NCBI GenBank assembly: GCA_003952965.2
Contig: CM025855.1
Span: 15,246,286-15,310,285 of the forward strand
Length of the DNA: 64,000 nucleotides
Direction: 5' to 3'
Origin: Morella rubra
Lineage: Eukaryota > Streptophyta > Magnoliopsida > Fagales > Myricaceae
Made by a program: the position numbers and the translations under genes. Under the pieces are notes generated by a model. It saw nothing but the letters and a program-made list of their open reading frames with translations, ran no database searches and had not been told where the DNA came from. The first letter of the stretch is position 1. Each line of letters begins with the position of its first letter. Shown here one piece after another: positions 48,571-60,342 of this stretch.

Positions 48571-51500
48571 CTTATTCATTACCTTGAAGCCCTTGTCAAG
48601 GCGCATGGGAAACATCCTAATATTGTGCCAGTGTCACAGCCCAACCCAACCCTTGATTCCAAGAAGCTAAAGGCAGTAGGTCGAATGAGTTGGGTAGACC
48701 AAGCTGGAGTTTGAGTTCGAAAAATGGCATAATTAATGCTCGTAGAAATATCATAGCAATTTGCATTCCATAATTTTATATTTCTTTTCCACAAATTTTC
48801 TGGGTTAGGCCTTGGGAAATTCTCATAAAAACTTTATATTAAATATTAATTGGAAATATATATAATAATGATTCACATACAAATTTCGTTTCTATCATGA
48901 CAGGTTATGATACCAGTAAAGAAGATTCAAAGAGCCCACCAAAATAAAACCGTGAGTAATCTTACTCAGAAATTCATTGAAATACATACGGAAGATAACT
49001 TTGAATTCTGATTTTTCGGATTTCTTTGATATGAGAAAGCCTTTTGTAATCTTCAGAAAGTAATTTCAATGTCCCAACAAATATAAGAATTACCATTTGA
49101 TGAATTGAGCGAGGAAGAAAGTTTGTATCTGCTGGAAAATCTGAAGAAGATTAAAAAAATGGAGTTTGAGAGTTTCTATTCCGTCGTCCTAATTCTCAAA
49201 TGACTTGAACCTTCCCTACCAGAATTGGCTGGATCGGTTTGGCCTCGTTTTCCATAACCAAGAACGGATCTTTCATTCGTGCTTCTCACTCTGCCATAGA
49301 CACTGATTGAGAGCTTTTTGTGCAATCCGCTCTGTCCAGCAGCTCTCATCTCTGACAAGACAGCAGCTCTCATCTCTGACAAGACGGGCTTACGAGAAAA
49401 AGCTCTTTTAGAGATTTCACTTCTGCCCAAGGGAAAACTCTCAAGAAATCCTGGTCCACAGAGAATCGAGAGCCGCCATGGTTGACTGAGAATGATCAGC
49501 ATTACTAATTTACTATAACATTCATCCTTTGAAAACGTAAGGAAAAGGAATCTAACTTCGGCAGGGGGCAACAAGGAAACATTGTGGGTTTAACTCAAGG
49601 GTTTACGGGGCATGTTCTTTGAAGTACAATCACCTTTTATCTATTTACTTATCGCAAGGCATTCCCTTATTTTTGAAGGAAAAGATGTTTCAACTAAACA
49701 GTATATAAGGTGATTGTATCAAAGAACATGCCGTAACCCTTGAGTTAAACCCACAATGTTTCCTTGTTGCCCCCTGCCGAAGTTAGATTCCTTTTCCTTA
49801 CGTTTTCAAAGGATGAATGTTATAGTAAATTAGTAATGCTGATCATTCTCAGTCAACCATGGCGGCTCTCGATTCTCTGTGGACCAGGATTTCTTGAGAG
49901 TTTTCCCTTGGGCAGAAGTGAAATCTCTAAAAGAGCTTTTTCTCGTAAGCCCGTCTTGTCAGAGATGAGAGCTGCTGTCTTGTCAGAGATGAGAGCTGCT
50001 GGACAGAGCGGATTGCACAAAAAGCTCTCAATCAGTGTCTATGGCAGAGTGAGAAGCACGAATGAAAGATCCGTTCTTGGTTATGGAAAACGAGGCCAAA
50101 CCGATCCAGCCAATTCTGGTAGGGAAGGTTCAAGTCATTTGAGAATTAGGACGACGGAATAGAAACTCTCAAACTCCATTTTTTTAATCTTCTTCAGATT
50201 TTCCAGCAGATACAAACTTTCTTCCTCGCTCAATTCATCAAATGGTAATTCTTATATTTGTTGGGACATTGAAATTACTTTCTGAAGATTACAAAAGGCT
50301 TTCTCATATCAAAGAAATCCGAAAAATCAGAATTCAAAGTTATCTTCCGTATGTATTTCAATGAATTTCTGAGTAAGATTACTCACGGTTTTATTTTGGT
50401 GGGCTCTTTGAATCTTCTTTACTGGTATCATAACCTGTCATGATAGAAACGAAATTTGTATGTGAATCATTATTATATATATTTCCAATTAATATTTAAT
50501 ATAAAGTTTTTATGAGAATTTCCCAAGGCCTAACCCAGAAAATTTGTGGAAAAGAAATATAAAATTATGGAATGCAAATTGCTATGATATTTCTACGAGC
50601 ATTAATTATGCCATTTTTCGAACTCAAACTCCAGCTTGGTCTACCCAACTCATTCGACCTACTGCCTTTAGCTTCTTGGAATCAAGGGTTGGGTTGGGCT
50701 GTGACACTGGCACAATATTAGGATGTTTCCCATGCGCCTTGACAAGGGCTTCAAGGTAATGAATAAGAACATCCTCTTTTTCTTTTTTTCTTTTTTTAAG
50801 CAAACGAACCAAAGTATGTTACATCAAGGGGGATCCAAAGGATCATCAGCAGACGTGACATATAGAGGAAGACACGAAATAGAAAGAACATCAAAAACAA
50901 AAGACGAAGCAGTCCAAGCAGCAAGGCGATGAGCCATAAAGTTCTGTTTACGAGAAATCCAATTCAGCTGCCAATCAGGATGTCTTCGGAGGAAGTCTCT
51001 GATGAGGGTGGCAGGGAACAGCAAAAGGCCTTCCACAAGGAAGGTAGGGTCATTGATAATACGACAGAAACACAAGGAGTCACTTTCTAAAATGACAGAG
51101 CAAATTTGGGACGACTCAGCAGATTCGCAAGCAAGACGAATAGCATGAAGCCAGGAGAGGATTAGGAGACAAAAGAAAATCACTCCAGGCCCCTTTTAGA
51201 GAACCCTGGATCAAAAGAAAGCAACAGTGGCCAAAAAACTCATATTACCACAACCAGCCGCATCACAATTAAACTTCCAGTGAACCTAAGTCATATTCCA
51301 AACAAAATGCTGCCGCATATCAAAGTCGCGCTTCCAAGCCCGGTGCTCCATAAAACGCCGCTTCATATTCAAATCATGCTGCCAGCATATCATCACAGTG
51401 GACGCCAGGCAGCCCGCGTGCTCCATACCGCCGCATATACGTTCCAATCAAGTCAGAAGGATGGAAAACAGCATCACAATGTTGATTGCGAGCATACCAC

Positions 51501-51692
51501 ATAACGTCCAAAATAATAGGTCTGAAGGGTCCAGTCACGAGCACCAGAAGAATGCAAGGGAAGAGAAACAACATCATTCAAGAAAAAGGACAGCCAAGAC
51601 GAAATATCCAGATGCTGAAGAGCTTCCATACGAAAAGGCCGAGGAGCCTCGCTCCACAAAATTTTAGCAAAGAGGCATTGGAAAGCAAGATG
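47705..51692. repeat. ~4-kb palindrome: arms 47705-49640 and 49703-51692 around a 62-bp loop
   Basis: The right arm is the reverse complement of the left. The inner ~1.1 kb (48515-49640 versus 49703-50825) looks identical apart from a few bases at the loop; both arms encode the same 132-codon open frame (49176-49574 minus, 49764-50162 plus). The outer part (LINE zf-RVT and RNase H) matches with a few percent substitutions plus indels, including extra sequence near 51290-51450. The arms end abruptly near CATCTTGCTTTCC at about 47705 and its complement at about 51692. Confidence 0.93.
50820..51692 (-). mobile_element. Second, inverted copy of the LINE 3' part
   Basis: Reverse complement of 47705-48515: zf-RVT piece, RNase H (WISRKQNFMAHRLAAWTASS and LDPP end) and 3' end. 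More damaged than the left copy: the frame around the first RNase H acidic residue is lost and sequence near 51290-51450 is scrambled. Confidence 0.85.
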
Positions 51693-52756
51693 AAAATATA
51701 CAAATAGGTCTACACTCGTTGTGCCTCTATAAGATAGAATGATGGACTCCGTCATTGAGGTGGTTATCTTAAGCAGGCGAGTGGGTGCAATGTAAGAGTA
51801 ATGCACTGAACATGAAAAATATGAATACCTTCTGGAACTGATCACTGATATAGAGAATGATATTCAGCACAATTAGCTTGTTGACTCCTTAGACTTGAGA
51901 GAGTTATACAGGTTTTCTTGTTCTGTGCTTGTGCTTTGACTGAGTCGTTTGGTGATGGTCTTCGCAGATCAAATATTTTAGATTATGTTGAGCCTTGTGC
52001 ATAGTAAGTGAATTTGTATAATTGCTCAATATGGAATCCATCAGTCTCTTTGATGAGGCAGTATATTCATTATGCATGTATATTGTTTGGACTCAAATCA
52101 AAACTCTGCGCAGCGTGATTTTGTGAAAAGTATTTTCACGGTTTTTACTTATATAATATATATTAAGTAATTATTTGTGAAAATTATTTTTGGAAACTTT
52201 TTGAAAGTCCAACTAGATACAGACTGAAAATTAAGAATTATATGGACTAGGGACTTTATCGGTAATATTATTCCGGTTCTATTAACACATATCGAATATA
52301 GTATGGTGGAAGGATAAATAAGCATATAATTGTTAGCAAAAGGGATTTCACAAAAATAATCTCATTATCTCGAGGGTCAATTGTGATATGTTAATGAACA
52401 TGATCACAATTTATAGAAGCCCATAAATTCGGATCACAATTTATAGAAGCCCATAAATTCGGATTACAGAATATAAAGGAGTTTAATGAAAAAGAGTTTT
52501 TCATGATGATCCTATGACCGAAATTTGAAATCCCTAAAGATCTCATGCATAAGCACAATTGAGTTCTGGGCAAGTCATTATAAAAAGCTCAAAAATTCAT
52601 TTGAGAGTAAGGAATTCAATTTTAACTTAAGACTCTCTCTCTCTCTCTTTATAAAACTCTCTCTCTTGAAAAATTGTGTGCGTGGATCTGAAAGAGGGAG
52701 AATGCTTGGGCTGTTTTTGATTCTAAGATCTTTTCCGCTGCATTTCGCACTCTATC
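51693..52756. other. AT-rich intergenic
   Basis: No ORF supported. A 30-bp direct repeat (GATCACAATTTATAGAAGCC...) occurs twice in tandem at about 52402-52462. A (CT)n tract is near 52635. Confidence 0.5.
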
Positions 52757-53703
52757 ATGTTCCTGGTCCAAGTTACATCCCCATTAAAAATACCGCAACG
52801 CATAATTTTTATAGAGACATCATCTATTCCAACAGCCCTGAATAAAATTTTCCAACTTCGTTGATTAATCTTCCAGTGAAATTTTATCGATATCATCAAG
52901 CAAAATAGCTAAGCAATATGCTGATTTAAGATTTTTCAAGAAAAAAAAAAAAAAAGCAGAGTGATGCCTATATAAGACAAGCTTGCTTTCTCTCTGTTCC
53001 TCTAATTGACACTCTAGAAAAGTACAATGTCTATGTCTTTCCTCGAGAATAAAACTAACTGAACATACCTACGACTGAATTTGTAGGGTGAGAGAACTCC
53101 AGATGCATCTCTTGCGGCCCAAGCAAGGCAGTCCTCATTTGCACTTGCATAACTCATTGTTGACGAGGCTACCATATGTAAGGTAGTAAAACATCAGTTT
53201 CTTCTTGTAATAGGAGCCAAACAAAATGAAAACCCATCAACATTGTATGAAAGTGAATGTTTTATGGATCCTCAACTTAGTAGAGGCCCTAAAAATATAG
53301 TGCCATTGTTGGTGGAATTCATCGTCTATTGTAAGTGAAGGGGGGAACAATATGTTTAATGGCGATTTTTTCTCAGAGTAACCAAAAACGTCTCACCTTC
53401 TATGCAAGATTTCAGTAGTGTAGAAACAATTATTATGGATCAAATACAAAGTTCAAACATATTAAGGTTAAAGTACAAGAGGATTGAGGAAATATAGAGG
53501 AAACTAGAAAGTATTTCCATGTAACCAAAACCTCCTGTTACGAACTGATACAGCAAACGATAGAGAGAGTTTAAGGAGGCAGCTCACCTTAGATACAATC
53601 CCACAGAAACTAAGACAGACGGACAGAGACAAAGACAGAGGTAGAGATGAGATTATATGGTCCGGTTATGTAAAGCTTATATGTGCATGCAAACTCTATC
53701 CCC
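52757..53703 (-). pseudogene. Truncated CAD gene copy: 5'UTR intron, exon 1 and damaged exon 2
   Basis: Direct-orientation copy of the 5' end of the CAD gene at 62470-63517. Exon 1 (53069-53157) is fully open and keeps ATG, length and donor ([20 protein letters not shown]...). The 5'UTR intron splice sites are kept (donor at ~53587, acceptor at ~53169). Exon 2 starts at 52837 with a good acceptor, but the catalytic zinc Cys region, HCGVCYADV in the intact gene, reads RCGIFNGDV here, and the frame soon ends. Exons 3-6 are absent. Cannot make an enzyme, but the promoter and first exon may still be transcribed. Confidence 0.88.
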
Positions 53704-53769
53704 GATTTATAGTGTAGGTGGCAGATCGTGTTCTTTTTTATTGTTTTTTAAATAATTAATAGTTAATAT

Positions 53770-54556
53770 ATAGATACTAGGGGTGCTCATTTGCACCGGC
53801 GGTGGCGGTTAAACTGCTACCGGTACTGGTATTGTAACCGGTAAGGACGGTTTTTGTGCCTTAACGATGTGGTAGCGGTGTTAAATATATGATTCTGTCA
53901 ATTACAGTGACGTGACAGCTGCCAAACCGTCACCTATACTTGCCAAACCGTGCTACACTCCACCCCCTGGGTGCGATGATGACTTAAGACTTGATGATTA
54001 TTATTATGTGACATACTTTTATTGGGCTTTATTGGAATATGTTGGTTTATGTCACATTGTTGGACACTTTTGTTAACTTTAGTCTTTATGTTTGAATATG
54101 ATATTATGTTGGACTTTTGGACAACTTATTATATTTGTTATGACTATTAATGATTATGATATTAAGTGTGAATAGGTTATGATATTTGTCCATTTGATAT
54201 GATTATTGATTATTATATTATGTTAGAAATTTAACAGGTTATGATATTTGAATTACATTTGTTGCTTATATATAAGCATCAAATGGTCTTAATGGTCCAA
54301 AAAAGTCTAAAGAAAACAGCCCAAAACACTAAAAAATGAAAAGCAAAAAAAAATCTATTTTTTTTTGCCCAACAGTTACACTGTTTAAGCGATTACCGTA
54401 TAACCGTTACCGTTAATACCGTCACCGGGAAAGGCAATTATTATGTCTTAGCGGTGCGGTGGCGATGTCAAATATATGATTCTGCCAATTATAGTAACGG
54501 TGACGATTTTCGCTAAACCGTCATCTATATGATCATTAACCATCCCTAATAGATAC
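53770..54556. mobile_element. Non-autonomous hAT element, 771 bp, with 8-bp target-site duplication
   Basis: The element at 53778-54548 starts TAGGGGTG and ends CATCCCTA (inverted, one mismatch), flanked by ATAGATAC on both sides (53770-53777 and 54549-54556). The 8-bp duplication and TAGGG-type ends are hAT hallmarks. Subterminal regions carry related GC-rich phrases in both ends (GCGGTG, ACCGTTACCG, AAATATATGATTCTG.CAATTA). The middle is AT-rich without an ORF. Confidence 0.9.
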
Positions 54557-55983
54557 AACCTTGGTCGTAGGCGCGCGAGGTATCTGACATATGCCCTGTG
54601 GTCTCTACCGTACGTTTGGTGCAAATATTAAAGTTGAAAGTACTAAATTAATGTTAAAATAACACAGCTGCTTATATTTTTTAAATGGGAGTTGGGGAGC
54701 ATGCTCAGAGGAGCGAACGGTAGAAATATACCGTAATCATGGCTCAGGGATCAGGCGATATCAATGTCGTTTCCAGTAATCTTACGAGCTTTGTGATGTG
54801 ATGGCAGGTTATTCCATATTTATAAATTGATGTAGCTAAAGGAAAAAAGTAATTATAAATTTAGTGTGTCCAATTTAAAAGTAACCCACTTGTCTAGTTT
54901 AATTTAGTATTGACTAAAGTATCGTTTGTTTCTCTAATATTTTGAGATATGAGAATTTTTAACAAAATAAATACACTCTAAAATTTTTAACTTTTATACA
55001 TACACACTTCACTTTTCACAAACCTCAATAAATCTCAATAAAGTAAAGATTCTTAAAATTTCGAGAAGATTCTTTAAAATTTTGGCAAACAAACACCCCC
55101 TAAATACATTGAATGTTTGGGAAACACATAATTTATGACAGATGTGACGAGGGATACCTAATAATTATAGGAATTTATTCCTGCATAATTAAAATAAAAT
55201 TTCTAGTCCCAAATATTTAATTTTTTATAAACCAATTTGAGCAAATTCTCTCTGGTCTCTCTCTCGAATATTATTCTTTTTAGAATATATAGAAGAAAAA
55301 AACTCATTCCCCGGCCCGCGAAGGAGAGCTGATGCATGTCAATGGTCCACATTAAAGGGGAGAATAAATATTTGAATGAAGAGAGTGCAGAACACGTACG
55401 GAACCCGTACAAAAAGTGCTTCTACTTTGAAGAACCAGAAGAAAGAGCTTCAAAGGCATACATAAAGGTTGTTTAGAAAGTGGATAACTTTAACACTGCT
55501 TTGAGCAAAGTGTTCCCATGACTACGTCTTTATATCCGCAAATAGAACAAGAAAAATAAAATAAAAAATAAAAAACAAAAATAAAGAAGCTGATCCAAGA
55601 AGTTTATGCATCAACTTGCAGAGAGAACTCAATTGCTAACGTACAAGATCTCCATGACATTGAATAAGCTGCTGGTTGTAGCTCGACGAAGCCTGAGCCT
55701 AGCTAGCCATTTAATTAGCACCTGCACCTTAGACCATCAGGCTTTAGCCTTTGAACCCCGGTTACAGTTAAACTTATCTTTCAAGCTCCCAATGCATCAC
55801 TAGTGAGCCAGTGTGTACCTTTCATGCAAATCACAACGGGATCCCATTATTTTGTTCATTTTTTCCTACTTTATTATAGAGAACGGCTGTGATGAGCCCA
55901 CGCGGCATGGTTCCTCCCTCTTTTGTGCTTTACCATAAAGGGCAGGAAATTCACTTGTAGTAACTTTGGATGGTCCATACTAC
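54557..55983. other. Intergenic with one MITE copy
   Basis: No gene supported; short ORFs lack recognisable features. Contains the MITE at 54919-55101. Confidence 0.45.
54919..55101. mobile_element. MITE copy A
   Basis: Left end CGTTTGTTTCTCTAATATTTTGAG; the complement of the right end reads GGTGTTTGTTTGCCAAAATTTT. The interior shares CTTCAC, CACAAACCTCAATAAA and TTTTGGCAAAC with copy B at 57.4 kb. Confidence 0.6.
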
Positions 55984-56790
55984 CAGGGGCAGAGTTAGGA
56001 ATCAATAGGAAGGGGGCCAACTCTTAAAGGAAAATGATAAGAAAAAAATTTTGCTACGTAATGCAAAATAAAAAATTATCTTAGAGTTAAAATATTAAAA
56101 ATTAAGGACTAAAACATTAAAATATATTATATTACTATTAAATGCACCAACATGACTCAAATACCTCCACTCTTATTTTCCAAGTGCTAAATCCAGTAAA
56201 TGTAAACACATCTCTCTCAGGTCTTGATCATCTACTTTGCTTAAATAAATAACACCACAAGCAATACGCTGCATCCAACCACTCATATTCTTTGAACCAT
56301 GACTCCAAAAAAGCCCTCATTCGTTTCCATATTGCTTCTTGGGAAAATCATGCCCAAACAGTTGACAAAGATATTTTATCAAATACTCTCTACGAACTTA
56401 ATTTCTAATCCCAACATCATATTCTTCAATAAGTTTACGTAACCCTAGGTCAACAATAATATCATCCAGACTAAATAAAACACGAGGTCTTTTCAAACTA
56501 GGAGTTATCTCAGAAGTAGCAGTTACATTAAGAGTATTAAATAATCCCGCTAATTTTTTTTTTTCAAAAACTTATCCATTATCTAAACAAAACAAAACAA
56601 AATTCATCAATATAATTTCACAAGTCACAACCTAAGGTCTTAATCACAATTTTACAACCTAGTCCTAATATTCACAATTTCAATATAATTTCAAAACTGT
56701 ATATTACAAATTATGTTTTGCAGTATATATTAAAAAAAAAATCAATATCTTGCATTAGTCCAACCAGAACCAGACCCCCTTCCTCCGCCA
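55984..56790 (-). mobile_element. hAT element with truncated zinc-finger transposase ORF
   Basis: Ends CAGGGGCAGAG...AGGA (left) and, complemented on the right, CAGTGGCGGAGGA: the hAT zinc-finger (MYM-type) terminal style. Flanks CATACTAC and CAAGCTAC match 6 of 8, a plausible aged target duplication. Minus-strand coding starts MDKFLKKKK at about 56572, then LKRPRVLFSLDDIIVDLGL, EEYDVGIRN (stop), QLFGHDFPKKQYGNE and KVDDQDLREMCLHLL; everything after is deleted. Sister copy at 37.55 kb. Confidence 0.75.
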
Positions 56791-57776
56791 CTGCAAGCTA
56801 CTGCTGTCTTCTGTTTCCAGATTCTCCACCATCCAAAATTTCACAAAAAAGTAGCCATAATCACTACAGGAGGACGAGAGAAAGAGACGCGCGCGGAGAG
56901 ATTGAATGGGTGAAAGTATCCTTTTATCATATGAGATTCTAGGTTCTTTTGTATGCACCAAAAAGAGTCAAATTATAGGGATTTTCTGACAGGTTGTCCT
57001 AGCAGTGCCGGCTTGGCTTAGTGCTCCAGTGTTGCGAGACGGTTCAATTCGTTGGCGAGACAGGGCCTGAAGCCCGGATAGCATCCGGCCCTTTTCTATT
57101 CAACCTTAGTCTTCCCTTTTAGCAAATTAGGCTCAGATCCAAGAAATCCAGACAGGTGGGCTTTTTCAGGCCCAAACAACAGAAGAATGGAAGCGAGAAA
57201 GGTTGCTAATCTGAGCAAAAGGCTGAGGAAATGGTCTTGTTTTATACCAGCGCTCTGGTTGCAGTCATGTTCAAACTATACCACCAAGGCCCAACTGTGG
57301 ACTTTTTTTATTTCTAGCCAGACCAGAAGCAATGGACTTGCTAGTTGCTTGGGCCTTGCACCCCACTGGGCGGCTCTAGCTCCGTCCCTGATCATATTCT
57401 TTATTTTCTCTTTTTTAATAGGCCTTTAGACAACAAAGGGCCGTTTATTTGCCTAATTTTTTGAGAGTTCAAAATTTTCACCACACCAAACACATTTTAC
57501 AAACTCCAATAAATTTCACGCTTTTACACATATACTTCAAACTTCACACCTTTTACAAACCTCAATAAATTTCAATATTCAAAATATTTCCAGAATTTTG
57601 AAAATATTCTCTAAAATTTTGGTAAACAAAGCTCCAAAGAGTTTCAAGCAACAACAATTAAGTCACACCACTTGTCCCAATCAGCAATACATACTATGTA
57701 AGAGCCACTTGAATCTCTGTCGCGTACGACCCAAAAGGGAAATTTGGAGAAATCAAAAGCGTCTTAGCAGAGCTGC
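56791..57776. other. Intergenic with second MITE copy
   Basis: No supported gene. Contains the MITE at 57438-57634, then the 3' flank of the DUF952 gene. Confidence 0.45.
57438..57634. mobile_element. MITE copy B
   Basis: Left end GGCCGTTTATTTGCCTAATT; the complement of the right end reads GGAGCTTTGTTTACCAAAAT. The interior matches copy A (ACAAACCTCAATAAATTTCA, TTTTGGTAAAC). Possible AAAG flanks. Confidence 0.6.
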
Positions 57777-59361
57777 TTAATCCAGCAAAATACATCTGAA
57801 CTGGCCACCCGATAAAGACAGCTTCCCTGCTTTCCTGACTGCAAACAAAGGTAGAGGACTGAAACTTCGGGATGGGCCATAGAAATGAGGAAAGCTATTG
57901 GAACCATCCACAACTTCATATACCAATCCATCTCCAAGCTACAAAAATATGCACATCAAAAGCAAGGACAACATTAGCTTCCCCATAACATTCTTGGACT
58001 CCACTATCAAGTATTTAAAACTTACAGCATATTCTTTCACAATGTTCCATCCTTCAAATTCCATATTTGGACATCCTCTCTTTAAGTTGGTGCCTACAAG
58101 TTGCAGTAACTTACCAATGACTAGGCTTCAGGGTGAGTTCCTAGAAGAGTAAATATTTCAAGGGGCACACATAAAACTGGTCGCGGTAGCCTAATTATAG
58201 GCTCAGCTTCAAGCATATAATAACAGTGTTGTAACTCAGATCACTCATCTACTAATTATGTCCAACATACTGGTTAACATTTTCGATCTGAGACCTTAAG
58301 AAAGCTATCTAGAGCCAACTCATTTCAGCCGATGTCTTCAAAACAAACCCCAAGCCCTTTATCAATTTAATTAATCTGTGCTCAACAAACGGAGAGGCTG
58401 ACTGAGAAACAACCTGAAACATTCATCAACAGATTCAAATGCGATTCTCAGAAGACTTCTGGCAAAACAATTGGTTTCCCATTGCATTTCATGCTTGACT
58501 ATTGTTGATATATATGTAGAGAAACTCAGGAATATAACGTGTTTGGACATAATCTTGATATCAAAACTGGGTTTGGGCAAGTCAGGCAGTGTTAACATAA
58601 CATAAAGCGACACAATCTTAGTCCCAAAGTGATCAGTTTAGACCCAGAAATGCAGTCATTAAGCAGGGCCCTTGTGACTACTTCTCTGCAAGGTTTAGGC
58701 TCATAGGCATATACCCAAAACTGTCTCACCATAACTTCTAATTTTACAAGTGTGATTGCTTGGCATCCCACAACATCAATTTACATATATATTCTATACA
58801 GAACTGATAGCAAACATGAAGTCCACGTTTCCTTCATATATTCATTTCTAGATCTCTACAGTTAAGTTTTTTCGCATACCGTCTTAGCATCAATCTGAAG
58901 CAAGTATAAATCCTCCTTAGTGTTCAAGAAAAAATTCTGCAGTGTTGACTGTACCTGCAAATAAGAAAGAATCAGAGATAGACTTCATCTGATCCTTGCC
59001 AACTAACCCAACCGACAGAATATACATATAGCGATAGTGATGCCCATTCCCCCATGGTAAGATTACCAATAAGAGCAAAAAGTCTAATGACTTGATATTC
59101 CACCAAACATTGTTTTTTCTTAATCCTGTCTATTTTATTTTTCGAAATAAGTGGGGCTAAAGAAGATACGCTCTCTCGGAGACAAAATCAGGCATTTAAA
59201 GTGAGAACCTGGTGGAGATTGCTGAGATGGATAAACCCGGAAGACTTGTCAAGTTCTCCACCGTACATAGATCCAGTTTTCTGCAACTCTTCCCATTCCT
59301 TTGCGGTGCTGATCCTGTACACGAACTCTTCCGCCGCACTCACTCCCTCTTTCGAAGCCAT
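57777..59361 (-). CDS. DUF952 family protein
   Basis: Small single-domain protein of a family found in bacteria and plants (DUF952, PF06108); biochemical role unknown. Three minus-strand exons: 59209-59361, 58880-58954 and 57777-57938, all GT-AG in phase 0, 129 residues. Family features: FVYRISTAKEWEELQKTGS near the N-terminus, GGELDKSSGFIHLSNL, LQNFFLNTKEDLYLLQIDAK, then LGDGLVYEVVDG and FPHFYGPSRSF. Met 59361 (MASKEGVSAAEEF) starts just before the domain; no targeting signal is evident, so probably cytosolic. Long ORFs on other frames over exon 1 are shadows. Confidence 0.9.
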
Positions 59362-60342
59362 TTCTATTGTCCCCCGACTGAGATTTGCAGAGCGGAAGAC
59401 TGGTCAGTCTCTGTGTCGAAGACCGGATATGGTTTCTTCGACTACTGGCACTTCTGTCGTACCAATGTGTTTGACGACACCCAGGAAAATAAGTGTACCA
59501 GGACACCCTCTTCGAATATCTTGTCCATGCGGTTTGGCCCTGGGGTCTATCAGGGTAAAATTGTAATTTAAAAGCTAAAAAATCATTGATACAAAAATAA
59601 TGCATCAGCATCTACCAATTGTGGGATGCAATTTGAAATGAGATTAGCATAAAAATGAGATTAGCATAATAAGTAGACCACGTGATAAAGTTAATATTGT
59701 TTAAAAATTTACATGGACAACATTTAATGGTGTGAAGTTTACCAATTGTGTCTATCTTTCTTCGCATTGTAATATACACTTGGGGAAGAAATCACATAAT
59801 CCTAATCAAAAAATAATAGATTGAGATTGTTATGCCATTGAAGTATATGATGCATGTTCCTCGTGCTTCTAGTACAAAGCTATACCAATGATTTAACTTG
59901 TCTTTGATGGGAGACCAAATTATTCCATCAAACTATCAAATAGTTTCTCAAAAAAACAAAACCATTGCAAACCATTATTAAGTCCAACAAACAAAATAAG
60001 ATCCGACAATGCTAACACATGAGCAAGAGCAAATTACAAAAGCAATGGGAAGATTGGCTATCCAAATATCCACACCACTAATCAAGTTATTGCCGATAGA
60101 AACACTTCTATCACTGCCAGAAAAGAGTAGATACAACCCGCTCATATATATCAAATCATTCCAACAACTTGCTCAGTGCAGAAGATTGAAAGCTACATGT
60201 TGCAGAAGCAGAGCATTCACACCCGGCGGCTATGAAATTTCACAAAAAGACCTTATTTTCTAAAGCTTCAACACGGTCCCACTCCATTAACCCAAGCAAG
60301 CCAGTGTGTAGATATTGGAAAAGAGAAGTCCTCTGTGTATTG
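59362..60342. other. Intergenic between two minus-strand genes
   Basis: DUF952 promoter/leader and the 3' flank of the CAD gene. AT-rich, no ORF or element recognised beyond a short direct repeat (AAAATGAGATTAGCATAA, ~59635-59670). Confidence 0.5.

Noticed and set aside
49176..49574. 132-codon ORF, identical in both palindrome arms (second copy 49764-50162)
   Set aside because: No recognisable domain, low-quality composition and an internal repeated phrase. Identity only reflects the palindrome, not selection on a protein.
57005..57060. tRNA-like box A/box B words (GGCTTAGTGC, GGTTCAATTC)
   Set aside because: Spacing and flanks do not allow a cloverleaf; probably chance or SINE debris.
59201..59611. 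Three ~120-codon ORFs on both strands
   Set aside because: They overlap DUF952 exon 1 in wrong frames; the family match is clear only in the spliced minus-strand model.
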